A DNA stretch of 64,000 nt from CAYPJE01 sp964410945 (lineage in GTDB: Bacteria > Fidelibacterota > Marinisomatia > Marinisomatales > TCS56). The translations under genes and the position numbers were made by a program. Numbering within the stretch: the stretch's first letter is position 1; every line of letters starts with the position of its first letter. The stretch is taken from positions 7,943 to 71,942 of the forward strand of contig CAYPJE010000012.1 of the NCBI GenBank assembly GCA_964410945.1, in the 5' to 3' direction. This document shows, one piece after another, positions 1 to 8,346 of the stretch. Below the pieces are notes generated by a model that did not search any database, was not told the origin of the DNA, and saw only the letters and a program-made list of their open reading frames with translations.

Positions 1-2460
1 CATCGATTCGTACAATGACCGGTATTTTTCCTCACTTTCACGCAACTGTTCCTCCATCAGCCTGCGATCAGTGATGTCCAAAGCTGAGAATGTTACACCC
101 AGCTCAATGTCGTTCGCATCTATAAGGGTAGAGCTCAACAGCACATAGATTGCATTCCCGTTTTTCTGCCGCCAGTGGGTTGTTACTGTTCCAGTTCCCT
201 GCTTGGCAATCTGTCGGTATTTTTCCTTTTCAACATATTCATAATCTTCGTCAGAGGAATATAGCATCCGGGCACTCCGGCCAATCAATTCGTCTTTGGA
301 ATATCCGGTTATCTGCTCTAAGGTATGATTGGCGAACATAATTATACGATCGACAACCATGCCTATCCCAACCGGTGTGGCACGAAAAATGCTCTGCAAA
401 AGGGCCTGGTCTTTTTCTTTCTCTTTTTGAGCTGAGCGAAGTTGCTCCAGTGCCGTACTTAATTCGACATTCTTATCATGAATTTCCTTTTCCGATATTT
501 TCCTTTCAGTAATATCCAGAAACATGGCTGCCATCCGATTTGGCTCAGTGGCAAAAGCATGTACTTCAAAAATTCCGGTAATATTATCATCTTCGTATTG
601 AATATATTCCGAACTCCAGAGAACATCATTCCTTACTACCCGGCGGTACGAAGCAGGAATTTCAGTATCCGCCAGATCGGGAAAAGCGTCTTCAATTGAT
701 TGACCGATCAGATCGTGATGATAGAAGTTTAAAATATTATCGGCCTGGGGATTATAGCCTGTGAAAACCAATCTGTCATCAGGATGCAACTCATAAAGAT
801 GAATACCAAGCGGAGCCGAATCAATAATAGACTGTAGTTTTAATTCACTGTGCTGCAGTTGTTTATGTATACTGGTTCTTTCCAGTTCCGCTTCAATCCG
901 ATCAGAATAGATGGAAACCAATTTTTCGGCAAAGGATTTGTTTTGAATCGGGCTCTTACTCATCAAAATCAGAATTCCGATTGGTTGGCCTTCCGAATTA
1001 AACAGGGGGATTCCGATATATCCCTCGACACCCTTCTTTTGCAACAGAGTTGCATCGGGAAACTGTTCCCGAACGGCAGACAGATACAGGCTTGTTTCTT
1101 TCCTGATAATATTTTCACAGGGTGTTCCTTTTATATCATAATGGAATGGCTTCAGTTTTTCACCGTTATCATAACCGCCAAGTATATTTATACCCTGCTG
1201 GTTATCATCCAATTCACCCACTATTGCATATTCGAATCCCAACGCAGCAGCCAGATTGGATGTAACAGCTTCATATAATTCCAATCCTGACAATTTGGTG
1301 AAACTGGTTGCCAGATGTGTAATAGCTTCATCGATCAATTTCTTTTCGGTATTACACCTGAAAATACTGAGCTCGGTCTGCACATCATCCAGCATGAAAA
1401 AGGAACATGAGACCTCAAGCCACTCATAGCGGCCGTCCCACATCTTCATGTATTTTTCAAAATGCGGACTAAATCGACCGCTCTTGAAATGATTGTGATA
1501 AGTATCTATAATTCCGGCCCGGTTTTCCTCGGCATATACAGTTGCCAACGACGCACCGATTAATTTCTCTTCCGGTATACCCACCATTTTACAGTATGCA
1601 TCATTAACCATCAGAATTTCGCCATCCACACTCGTCAGCCGCATACCATCATAGGAGCTATCCCAAATTTTTCGAAATCTGTATTCCGACGCCTTAATTG
1701 CTTCCTGGGCTTCCTTACGCCGTGAAATATCCCTGGCTATACCGAGTATGATTTTCTGACCTTTTACGGATATCAAATCGGTTTTGATTTCAACCGGAAT
1801 ATATCCGCTGGTTCTATTAATTATTGTATACTCCGCCGGACCGACAGGCTGGCCGGACAAAACTATGGACAGATTCTCACTGGCTCGATTCAAATCATCG
1901 GCCGGCATCATGTTCAATTTCAGGAAACTTTTTCCTATCAGTTCCTGTTTTGAATACCCAGCCAGTTTTTCAGCCGCTGTGTTCCCGTCGATAAATGTAC
2001 CATCCGGATTAATCATAAACATAGCATCCGGAGCGCTGTTGAAAATCGTATTCAGCCTTTCTTCTGATTCGGCGGCTCTCTTTTCCATTTTCACCTTCTT
2101 ATATGCCGCGTTGACAGATGCAACCAAAGTATTGTGAGTAAAAGGCTTGAATAGAAATCCATAAGGATCGGTCTGGCTGGCCTGGTAAATCATATCATCA
2201 CTGGCAGAGGTAGTTATAAAGATAATCGCAGTCTCTAATTTCTCCTGTATTCTTTCCGCTATTTCAATCCCATTAAATTCTTTTGATATCATCAAGTTAA
2301 TGAGGATTATATCCGGGTGTAGTTCAATGGCCTGGCGGATTGCTTCAGCACCAGTTGATACCGAGGCAATAACCGCTATCTTTTCTTTACTGAAACTTTG
2401 CTCTAATAGCGTTCGTGCCAGCTCATCGCTATCCACAATTAATATTCTTGGTGATTTCAT
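1..2460 (-). CDS. Multi-PAS/GAF sensory protein with N-terminal degenerate receiver domain (partial, 3' end outside window)
   Basis: The frame is open without a stop from the ATG at 2460 to the window edge (820 residues), so the C-terminus, probably a kinase or output domain, is missing. Domains in order: receiver (about 1-125), PAS (135-250), PAS (260-380), GAF (385-535), PAS (545-665), PAS (700-810), then the start of another PAS. The receiver keeps the late lysine (FLFKPF, about residue 105), but the phospho-acceptor Asp is Asn55 (DIILINLMI) and the second acid of the acidic pair is Ser11 (IVDSDE), so it is probably not phosphorylated. The PAS/GAF chain suggests sensing of small molecules or redox state in the cytoplasm; the ligand is unknown. 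A GGGG-type ribosome site lies just upstream of the ATG. It is likely a signalling protein of the PAS-histidine kinase class, but kinase activity cannot be confirmed here. Confidence 0.85.
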   Translation of the reverse strand, partial: MKSPRILIVDSDELARTLLEQSFSKEKIAVIASVSTGAEAIRQAIELHPDIILINLMISKEFNGIEIAERIQEKLETAIIFITTSASDDMIYQASQTDPYGFLFKPFTHNTLVASVNAAYKKVKMEKRAAESEERLNTIFNSAPDAMFMINPDGTFIDGNTAAEKLAGYSKQELIGKSFLKLNMMPADDLNRASENLSIVLSGQPVGPAEYTIINRTSGYIPVEIKTDLISVKGQKIILGIARDISRRKEAQEAIKASEYRFRKIWDSSYDGMRLTSVDGEILMVNDAYCKMVGIPEEKLIGASLATVYAEENRAGIIDTYHNHFKSGRFSPHFEKYMKMWDGRYEWLEVSCSFFMLDDVQTELSIFRCNTEKKLIDEAITHLATSFTKLSGLELYEAVTSNLAAALGFEYAIVGELDDNQQGINILGGYDNGEKLKPFHYDIKGTPCENIIRKETSLYLSAVREQFPDATLLQKKGVEGYIGIPLFNSEGQPIGILILMSKSPIQNKSFAEKLVSIYSDRIEAELERTSIHKQLQHSELKLQSIIDSAPLGIHLYELHPDDRLVFTGYNPQADNILNFYHHDLIGQSIEDAFPDLADTEIPASYRRVVRNDVLWSSEYIQYEDDNITGIFEVHAFATEPNRMAAMFLDITERKISEKEIHDKNVELSTALEQLRSAQKEKEKDQALLQSIFRATPVGIGMVVDRIIMFANHTLEQITGYSKDELIGRSARMLYSSDEDYEYVEKEKYRQIAKQGTGTVTTHWRQKNGNAIYVLLSSTLIDANDIELGVTFSALDITDRRLMEEQLRESEEKYRSLYESM

Positions 2461-2960
2461 TTAATTACCCCAGGCAGAGAGTATTTCAATGTGTACTTGT
2501 GATTAATAAAGCTAAAAAAATACATACTCATCAATTTAATATTGAGACTGCATAATTACCGCACTGATAATAAGGAAAAATCTACCTGCCTGATACTCAC
2601 AATATAACATACGGTCATTTCGTCAATATCATTATCAGGCACAGAAGTATAAATAATCTTCCCGGTACCAATGCAGTCCCATGTAGCCATAAATTAACAA
2701 AATACAAGATAATATTAACCATTACCCGCCTCCCCCGGTATCTGGTCGAACCACAAAGTGGAGATAGCGATCATAAATACATATCTTCAACAGTCCATTT
2801 CCGGTAACTGGCATGATAATTGAATAATATTACGTAGAATATGCATTCGCGCATTTGAAAAATAAGAATGTTTAATAAAAAAGCGCTTGTAAAGAATAAA
2901 ATAAGGTTCTTAACATCAGCGTCAAATATCTGATTAAAGATATTGTTTTTCAGGAAACCA
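2461..2960. other. AT-rich intergenic region between divergent sensor gene and ilv leader
   Basis: This 500-base AT-rich stretch separates the sensor gene (minus) from the branched-chain leader (plus) and should hold both promoters. I could not identify a convincing -35/-10 pair. An 88-codon minus-strand frame at 2771-3037 encodes a hydrophobic peptide, but it lies antisense to the leader peptide and I do not consider it a gene. No RNA gene was recognised. Confidence 0.5.
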
Positions 2961-3098
2961 ATGAAACAACAGCATAACAGCAGAATATTTGCCACCAGCC
3001 AAGCGGTTGGGCGGGCGTTCTTTATTCTGCCAAACATTTCTCTGCTGTTAGTCCTGCTGGTCCTGATTATTATTGAGCACGTCGTCTCAGTAGCCTAA
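2961..3098 (+). CDS. ilv operon leader peptide (45 aa), attenuation-type
   Basis: This is a short ORF with ATG at 2961, AGGAAA five bases upstream, and TAA at 3096-3098. Its last 18 codons include the run LLLVLLVLIII (3042-3074) followed shortly by V-V-S-V. Fourteen of the 18 residues are leucine, valine or isoleucine, exactly the products of the operon beginning 123 bases downstream. This is the logic of the enterobacterial ilvL/ilvB leader peptides, where ribosome stalling at scarce charged tRNAs controls the structure of the following RNA. The product itself would have no function. The N-terminal half (about residues 1-27) is longer than in classical leaders, and a shorter translation start cannot be excluded. 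Function is inferred from composition and position. Confidence 0.8.
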   Translation: MKQQHNSRIFATSQAVGRAFFILPNISLLLVLLVLIIIEHVVSVA

Positions 3099-3206
3099 CC
3101 GACACAGAACATAGGACAGGCGAACAAGACGACGGAGCAACCCTCCCGAATCCTACCACTGCACCTGTCCAGCTAACCCAGTCGGAGCTCTGAGGCGATT
3201 GTCTTG
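3080..3206 (+). promoter_or_regulatory. Candidate attenuator region with mutually exclusive RNA stems
   Basis: Arms seen: 3080-3087 pairs with 3127-3134 (8 bp, its 5' arm lying in the leader's Val codons). 3114-3120 pairs with 3164-3170 (7 bp, GGACAGG/CCTGTCC). 3125-3130 pairs with 3201-3206 (6 bp), and 3179-3184 with 3195-3200 (6 bp with one G-U). The first two cannot form together because their arms interleave, as in classical 1:2 versus 2:3 attenuators. A ribosome stalled in the Leu/Val/Ile run would cover the 5' arm of the first stem. No U-tract follows any hairpin, so the downstream switch may be Rho-dependent, act on the ilvD ribosome site at 3211-3216, or be something I do not see. Confidence 0.5.
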
Positions 3207-3220
3207 AAAAAGGAAAGACA

Positions 3221-4894
3221 TTGCGATCAGACAAAATAAAAACTGGTTTTGAACATGCACCGCACCGCAGCCTCCTGCGGGCCACCGGTGTAATCAAGTC
3301 CGAAGAGGACTTCACCAAACCGTTTATCGGTATAGCTAATTCCTATATCGATTTGATACCTGGCCACGTTCATCTACAGCAATTCGGGCAACTGGCCAAA
3401 GAAGCAGTGCGGGCTGCCGGTGGCGTACCATTCGAATTCAACACGATTGGTGTGGATGACGGAATTGCCATGGGACATATCGGCATGCGTTATTCCCTGG
3501 CCAGCCGGGAACTGATCGCCGACAGTGTGGAAACGGTGGCTGAAGCCCATCGCCTGGATGGCCTGTTATGCATTACCAACTGCGACAAAATAGTCCCCGG
3601 GATGTTGATGGCGGCCGTTCGACTGAATATTCCTACCATCTTTGTGTCCGGCGGGCCAATGAAGGCCGGGCGGGATTCCAACGGAAATAAAATCGATCTG
3701 ATATCTGTCTTTGAGGGCGTGGGACAGGTCAAATCGGGCCAACTGGACGAAGCTTCACTGGCCGATCTGGAAAAATCCGGCTGCCCCACCTGTGGTTCCT
3801 GCGCCGGTATGTTTACCGCCAATTCAATGAATTGTCTAATGGAAGCGCTGGGAATGGCCCTGCCCGGTAATGGCACTGTTCTGGCTGTAGATAAAAAACG
3901 GGCGGAACTTGTAAAAATAGCCGGTAGCCGGATCGTAGATCTGGTCAACAACGATATCAAACCTCGCGATATTATCGATCGTGATACCCTGCTGAATGCT
4001 TTCGCCCTGGATATGGCCATGGGAGGTAGTACCAACACCGTACTCCATACCCTGGCTATTGCCAATGAAGCTGAAATTGATTTCGATCTCAGGGAATTGA
4101 ATCAGCTCGCCCGCAAAACACCATATTTATGCAAAGTCAGTCCGGCTACCCGGGAGGTCCACATGGAAGATGTCGACCGTGCGGGTGGTGTATCAGCGAT
4201 TCTGAAAGAATTATCCCAAATCGTTGGCCTGCTCAACCTGAACCGACCAACCGTTACCGGTAAATCTCTGGGCGAGAATATAAGAGCGGCTACCACCAAT
4301 GATCGGAATATAATTCGTCCAGTATCCGATCCCTATTCCAGCGAAGGTGGCCTGGCCCTGCTGTTTGGCAACCTGGCCCCAGCTGGTGCCGTAGTGAAGA
4401 CCGGCGCAGTGGATCCTGAAATGCAGGTACATAAAGGCCCGGCCCGGATTTATGAATCACAGGAAGAGGCCCTGGCTGGAATAATGGGACAGGAAGTTCA
4501 ACCTGGCGATGTAGTCGTTATCAGGTATGAAGGACCACGGGGCGGACCGGGAATGCCGGAAATGCTTTCACCTACCAGCGCTATCATGGGCCTGGGGCTC
4601 GGCGATAGCGTTGCCCTGATCACCGATGGCCGCTTTTCCGGTGGAACTCGGGGAGCCTGTATCGGTCATGTATCCCCGGAGGCCGCTGACCGGGGTCCTA
4701 TCGCCGCCCTGAGAAATGGCGACCTGATTGAAATCGATATCCCGAACCACAGCCTCAAGGTTGATCTCAGCACTAATGATATTCAACAGCGAATCAAAAA
4801 ATTAGATACTTTTAAACCACGTATCACCCATGGATATCTGGGTCGCTACGCACGGTTGGTAACCTCGGCTAATACCGGGGCCATACTAAAATAA
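3221..4894 (+). CDS. ilvD: Dihydroxy-acid dehydratase
   Basis: Dehydrates 2,3-dihydroxy-isovalerate and 2,3-dihydroxy-3-methylvalerate to the 2-oxo acids that precede valine/leucine and isoleucine. The 557 residues fit the IlvD/Edd family. Motifs seen: CDKIVPGMLMAA, CPTCGSCAGMF and GRFSGGTRGACIGH. The region that reads PC in plant-type [2Fe-2S] enzymes reads PGHVHL here, as in E. coli IlvD, so a [4Fe-4S] cluster is more likely (inference). The start is TTG at 3221 with AGGA six bases upstream; no in-frame ATG lies upstream before the leader. It is the first structural gene of the ilv-leu operon, 122 bases after the leader stop, and ilvB follows after 15 bases. Confidence 0.97.
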   Translation: MRSDKIKTGFEHAPHRSLLRATGVIKSEEDFTKPFIGIANSYIDLIPGHVHLQQFGQLAKEAVRAAGGVPFEFNTIGVDDGIAMGHIGMRYSLASRELIADSVETVAEAHRLDGLLCITNCDKIVPGMLMAAVRLNIPTIFVSGGPMKAGRDSNGNKIDLISVFEGVGQVKSGQLDEASLADLEKSGCPTCGSCAGMFTANSMNCLMEALGMALPGNGTVLAVDKKRAELVKIAGSRIVDLVNNDIKPRDIIDRDTLLNAFALDMAMGGSTNTVLHTLAIANEAEIDFDLRELNQLARKTPYLCKVSPATREVHMEDVDRAGGVSAILKELSQIVGLLNLNRPTVTGKSLGENIRAATTNDRNIIRPVSDPYSSEGGLALLFGNLAPAGAVVKTGAVDPEMQVHKGPARIYESQEEALAGIMGQEVQPGDVVVIRYEGPRGGPGMPEMLSPTSAIMGLGLGDSVALITDGRFSGGTRGACIGHVSPEAADRGPIAALRNGDLIEIDIPNHSLKVDLSTNDIQQRIKKLDTFKPRITHGYLGRYARLVTSANTGAILK

Positions 4895-4909
4895 ATTAAG
4901 GAAATTCAG

Positions 4910-6667
4910 ATGGAGACTGATAAAAATTCAAATCAACTGACCGGGGCCGAGATCATCTGGGAATGTCTGATCAAAGAAGGCGTGAAAGTGGTTTTCGGAT
5001 ACCCCGGCGGTACTATTTTACCTACCTATGATGCCCTGACCAAATATCGGGAAAAAATCCATCATGTACTGGTCCGGCATGAACAGGGTGCCACCCACAT
5101 GGCTGACGGTTATGCCCGCGCCAGCGGTAAAGTCGGCGTTGCCATCAGTACATCCGGACCGGGAGCAACCAATATGATAACCGGTATCGCCACGGCCCGG
5201 CTGGATTCATCGCCCATGGTGTGTATCACCGGTCAGGTGGGCAGTTCTGTCATCGGATCCGATGCTTTCCAGGAGATCGATATTGTTGGTGCCACCATTC
5301 CGGTAACCAAGCATAATTATCAGGTTATGGATGTCAACGAATTGGCCGATACAATCCGGGAAGCTTTTTATATCGCCCGTACGGGCCGCCCCGGACCGGT
5401 ATTGATCGATGTTCCCAAGGATGTTCAGAATGCCCGGACCGAATTTCGATATTCCAGTAAACCAGTTAAACTGCCAGGCTACAAACCAGCCCCTCAGGCC
5501 AGTACCAAACAAATCGATGAATTTGTCCGCCTGGTAAACGAAGCCGAACGGCCTTTAATACTTTCCGGTAACGGTGTCCTGCTGAGCAATGCCTGCCGGG
5601 AAGTCCTTGATCTGGCAGAGCGGGCCTCAATACCGGTGGCCTCAACCCTGCTTGGTAAGAGTGCCTTACCTGAAAACCATCCGTTGGTACTTGGCATGAT
5701 GGGAATGCATGGCCAGCACTGGGTGAACAATGCCATTCAAAGGGCCGATTTGCTGATTGCCTGTGGCATGCGGTTCGATGACCGGGTAACCGGTAATCTT
5801 AAAACCTATTCCCGGAAATCGAAAAAAATTCATATCGAAATCGATGCTTCGGAAATTAATAAAAACGTCCACATCGATCTGGCTGTCCATGCTGACCTTT
5901 CGGCTGTCTTGCGACAGGTCCATCCCATGATAAAAGTCCGCAAGCACGAAACCTGGCTCAATACCATCGCCAAGTGGCAGCAGGAATCCCAGGTGCGCGA
6001 TGTTCTTAATATTAAAACACCGCATTCCATGGTGGGCGCCCAGGCTATCCGTAAAATCTGGGAAGGGACCGAAGGTGAAGCACTGATCGTTACCGATGTT
6101 GGGCAACACCAGATGCTGGAGGCCCAGTACTACCAGCACAACAATCCTCGCACGCTGATAACTTCCGGTGGCCTGGGTACAATGGGCTTCGGATTACCGG
6201 CCGCCATCGGCGCCAGCTTCCATGAAAAGAAACGCCCCGTCTGGGTCATCGCCGGGGACGGTGGTATCCAGATGACAATCACCGAGTTCGGGACTGCCGT
6301 TCAGGAAAACGCCAATATCAATGTGGCGATCATCAATAACGGTTACCTGGGAATGGTGCGTCAGTGGCAGCAGATTTTTTATGGCGCCCGTTATGCCGAA
6401 ACACCGATTGCCAGCCCCGATTACGTTAAACTGGCTGAGGCCTATGGCTTTACCGGATTCCGGGTGGAAAAACTGGACGAAATTCTTCCCGCCATGCAGA
6501 GGGCTCAATCCATCAACGGGCCGGTTCTGATCGAATTTATTGTTGAGCGCCATGACATGGTTTATCCCATGGTACCGGTAGGAGCTGACCTGGACGACAT
6601 GATCCAGCGCCCCCACCCCCAGTTCTCCGGTAACGGAAATCAAAAATTAAAGGAGACCATCCAATGA
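4910..6667 (+). CDS. ilvB: Acetolactate synthase, large catalytic subunit
   Basis: A thiamine-diphosphate enzyme that condenses two pyruvates to 2-acetolactate, or pyruvate with 2-oxobutyrate to 2-aceto-2-hydroxybutyrate, the first common step of valine, leucine and isoleucine synthesis. 585 residues, normal for the family. The three TPP-enzyme domains are visible: the N-terminal PYR domain with the catalytic Glu58 (VRHEQGATHMADGYAR), the central FAD-binding domain (about 200-340), and the C-terminal PP domain with the GDGG...NN cofactor motif at about 449-475. A good ribosome site (AAGGAA) lies upstream of the ATG. Its stop overlaps the ilvN start by four bases (ATGA), consistent with coupled synthesis of the two subunits. 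Confidence 0.97.
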   Translation: METDKNSNQLTGAEIIWECLIKEGVKVVFGYPGGTILPTYDALTKYREKIHHVLVRHEQGATHMADGYARASGKVGVAISTSGPGATNMITGIATARLDSSPMVCITGQVGSSVIGSDAFQEIDIVGATIPVTKHNYQVMDVNELADTIREAFYIARTGRPGPVLIDVPKDVQNARTEFRYSSKPVKLPGYKPAPQASTKQIDEFVRLVNEAERPLILSGNGVLLSNACREVLDLAERASIPVASTLLGKSALPENHPLVLGMMGMHGQHWVNNAIQRADLLIACGMRFDDRVTGNLKTYSRKSKKIHIEIDASEINKNVHIDLAVHADLSAVLRQVHPMIKVRKHETWLNTIAKWQQESQVRDVLNIKTPHSMVGAQAIRKIWEGTEGEALIVTDVGQHQMLEAQYYQHNNPRTLITSGGLGTMGFGLPAAIGASFHEKKRPVWVIAGDGGIQMTITEFGTAVQENANINVAIINNGYLGMVRQWQQIFYGARYAETPIASPDYVKLAEAYGFTGFRVEKLDEILPAMQRAQSINGPVLIEFIVERHDMVYPMVPVGADLDDMIQRPHPQFSGNGNQKLKETIQ

Positions 6668-7224
6668 AACAGACCCTGATCGCCCTGGCAGAGAATAAAC
6701 CGGGTGTATTAAACCGGATCACCAGCCTTTTCCGGCGTCGGAACTACAATATCGAAAGCCTGGTTGCCGGGCACAGTGAAACACCTGGTATCAGCCGGAT
6801 GACTATCGTGGCCAATGAACCGGATGTGCGCCGGCGTGGCAATATCTATTTCAACCTGCTGAACCTGGTAAATGTGGTCGCTGTGAAGGATGTCTCCAAC
6901 CTGCCCTGTGTGGTAAGGGAATGCATTCTGGTCAAGATTGCCGCCGGCCCGGACAAATTAAACGATTTAAACGAACTGGTTAAAAAATTCGGCGCGCGCC
7001 TGGTAGATATGGGCAACCTGACCTCAATCGTTGAGGCCATGGATGACGAGCAAACCATTGCCGAACTTTTGAAAGCCCTGGAACCATTCGGAATATTGGA
7101 ACTGACCAAGACCGGTACCATAGCCATGCGCCGGGGCCATCCGGACAAATTGAAATCAAAACCGGTTAAAACACAATTTGATAAAGTGATGTGGTCACCT
7201 GAACAGGTGAGTGCTTACTGTTAA
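6664..7224 (+). CDS. ilvN: Acetolactate synthase, small regulatory subunit
   Basis: The regulatory partner of IlvB; it stimulates the catalytic subunit and confers feedback inhibition by valine in characterised relatives. 186 residues. An N-terminal ACT domain (about 1-78, beginning TLIALAENKPGVLNRI) is followed by the C-terminal ALS small-subunit domain (about 85-165). The ATG overlaps the ilvB stop codon (ATGA at 6664-6667), which implies translational coupling. ilvC starts 14 bases downstream behind an AGGAG site. Confidence 0.95.
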   Translation: MKQTLIALAENKPGVLNRITSLFRRRNYNIESLVAGHSETPGISRMTIVANEPDVRRRGNIYFNLLNLVNVVAVKDVSNLPCVVRECILVKIAAGPDKLNDLNELVKKFGARLVDMGNLTSIVEAMDDEQTIAELLKALEPFGILELTKTGTIAMRRGHPDKLKSKPVKTQFDKVMWSPEQVSAYC

Positions 7225-7238
7225 TCACAGGAGATATA

Positions 7239-8237
7239 ATGGTACAAGTTTACTACGAAAACGATGCTGACCTGAATTTATTGAATAACCGCAAACTGGC
7301 GGTAATCGGCTACGGTAGCCAGGGCCACGCCCACGCCCTCAATTTGATGGAAAGCGGGATGAATGTCTGTGTGGGACTACGCCCCGACAGCTCATCCTGC
7401 GCCAAGGCACAGGCCGCCGGCCTGGAGGTTAAAACACCTGCCGAAGCGGCAGCCTGGGCCGATGTCATTATGTTGTTGGTTCCCGATCAGAATATGAAAG
7501 CGATCTATGAGGAATATGTCCAACCCAATCTGAAGCCCGGTGACTCGCTGGCCTTCGGGCATGGTTTCAATATTCATTACCAGCAGGTGGTTCCGCCGGA
7601 AGGTGTGGATGTCTGGATGGTGGCACCTAAAAGTCCCGGCCATCTGGTTCGGCGCACTTACACCGAAGGGGCCGGTGTCCCCTGCCTGATTGCCATTCAT
7701 CAGGATGCCACTGGAAAAGCCAAAGCATTGTCGCTGGCCTGGGCCAAAGGGATCGGTTGTGCCCGCGCCGGAGCCCTGGAAACAACTTTTAAGGATGAAA
7801 CCGAAACCGATCTGTTCGGTGAGCAGGCCGTCCTCTGTGGTGGTTCCGCTGAACTGATTAAGGTAGGATTTGAGACCCTGGTGGAAGCCGGTTATAAACC
7901 GGAACTGGCCTATTTCGAATGTATGCATGAATTAAAATTGATCGTTGATCTCTACTATGAAGGCGGCTTGTCGCGAATGAACTATTCCGTAAGTGATACG
8001 GCCGAATATGGCGGAATGAGCCGTGGCAAGCGTGTGATCACCGAAGAAAGCCGCCAGGCCATGCGCACTATCCTGAAAGAAGTTCAGGATGGCCGTTTCG
8101 CCCGGGAATGGATTGCCGAGAATGAAGCCGGCCAGCCGGAAATGGCTGCCCTGCGCCAGGAAAACCAGGAACACCAGATTGAGAAAGTCGGCTCTAAACT
8201 GCGTAGTATGATGAGCTGGTTGAAAGCAAAGAATTAA
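7239..8237 (+). CDS. ilvC: Ketol-acid reductoisomerase (class I)
   Basis: Isomerises and reduces acetolactate and acetohydroxybutyrate to the dihydroxy acids used by IlvD. 332 residues, the length of the short class I enzymes. The N-terminal Rossmann domain has the dinucleotide motif GYGSQGHAHALNLMESG, with Arg/Asp/Ser residues after the second strand (GLRPDSSS) that suggest NADPH preference (inference). The C-terminal knotted domain carries the metal-binding acids (DLFGEQAVLCGG, about 191-202, and FECMHELKLIVDL, about 227-239). It follows ilvN by 14 bases. A ~110-base gap holding a small inverted repeat separates it from leuB. Confidence 0.97.
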   Translation: MVQVYYENDADLNLLNNRKLAVIGYGSQGHAHALNLMESGMNVCVGLRPDSSSCAKAQAAGLEVKTPAEAAAWADVIMLLVPDQNMKAIYEEYVQPNLKPGDSLAFGHGFNIHYQQVVPPEGVDVWMVAPKSPGHLVRRTYTEGAGVPCLIAIHQDATGKAKALSLAWAKGIGCARAGALETTFKDETETDLFGEQAVLCGGSAELIKVGFETLVEAGYKPELAYFECMHELKLIVDLYYEGGLSRMNYSVSDTAEYGGMSRGKRVITEESRQAMRTILKEVQDGRFAREWIAENEAGQPEMAALRQENQEHQIEKVGSKLRSMMSWLKAKN

Positions 8238-8245
8238 AACGAAAC

Positions 8246-8330
8246 ACACTGAAATCACAGATTATTATGGTGATAAAACATAAACAATTAACTCTGCATG
8301 ACACATCAGTGCAATCTGTGAAATCTGTGG
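8246..8330. repeat. Small inverted-repeat element between ilvC and leuB
   Basis: The only sizeable gap inside the ilv-leu operon contains AATCACAGATT (8253-8263) facing AATCTGTGAAATCTGTGG (8313-8330), with CACTGA and TCAGTG as further facing arms (8247-8252 and 8306-8311). The arms can pair around a ~50-base loop and look like a dispersed palindromic element. No terminator U-tract follows, so I expect read-through. It could act as an mRNA stabiliser or processing site, but this is not shown. Confidence 0.5.
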
Positions 8331-8346
8331 TTAATCGGAAGAAACA

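Noticed and set aside
150..2137. Several plus-strand frames (150-341, 478-699, 850-1278, 1784-2137)
   Set aside because: They are shadows of the minus-strand PAS/GAF sensor, whose frame is open throughout.
2771..3037. 88-codon minus-strand frame encoding a hydrophobic peptide
   Set aside because: It is antisense to the leader peptide, has no family features and no good ribosome site; its hydrophobicity partly reflects the AT-rich sequence.
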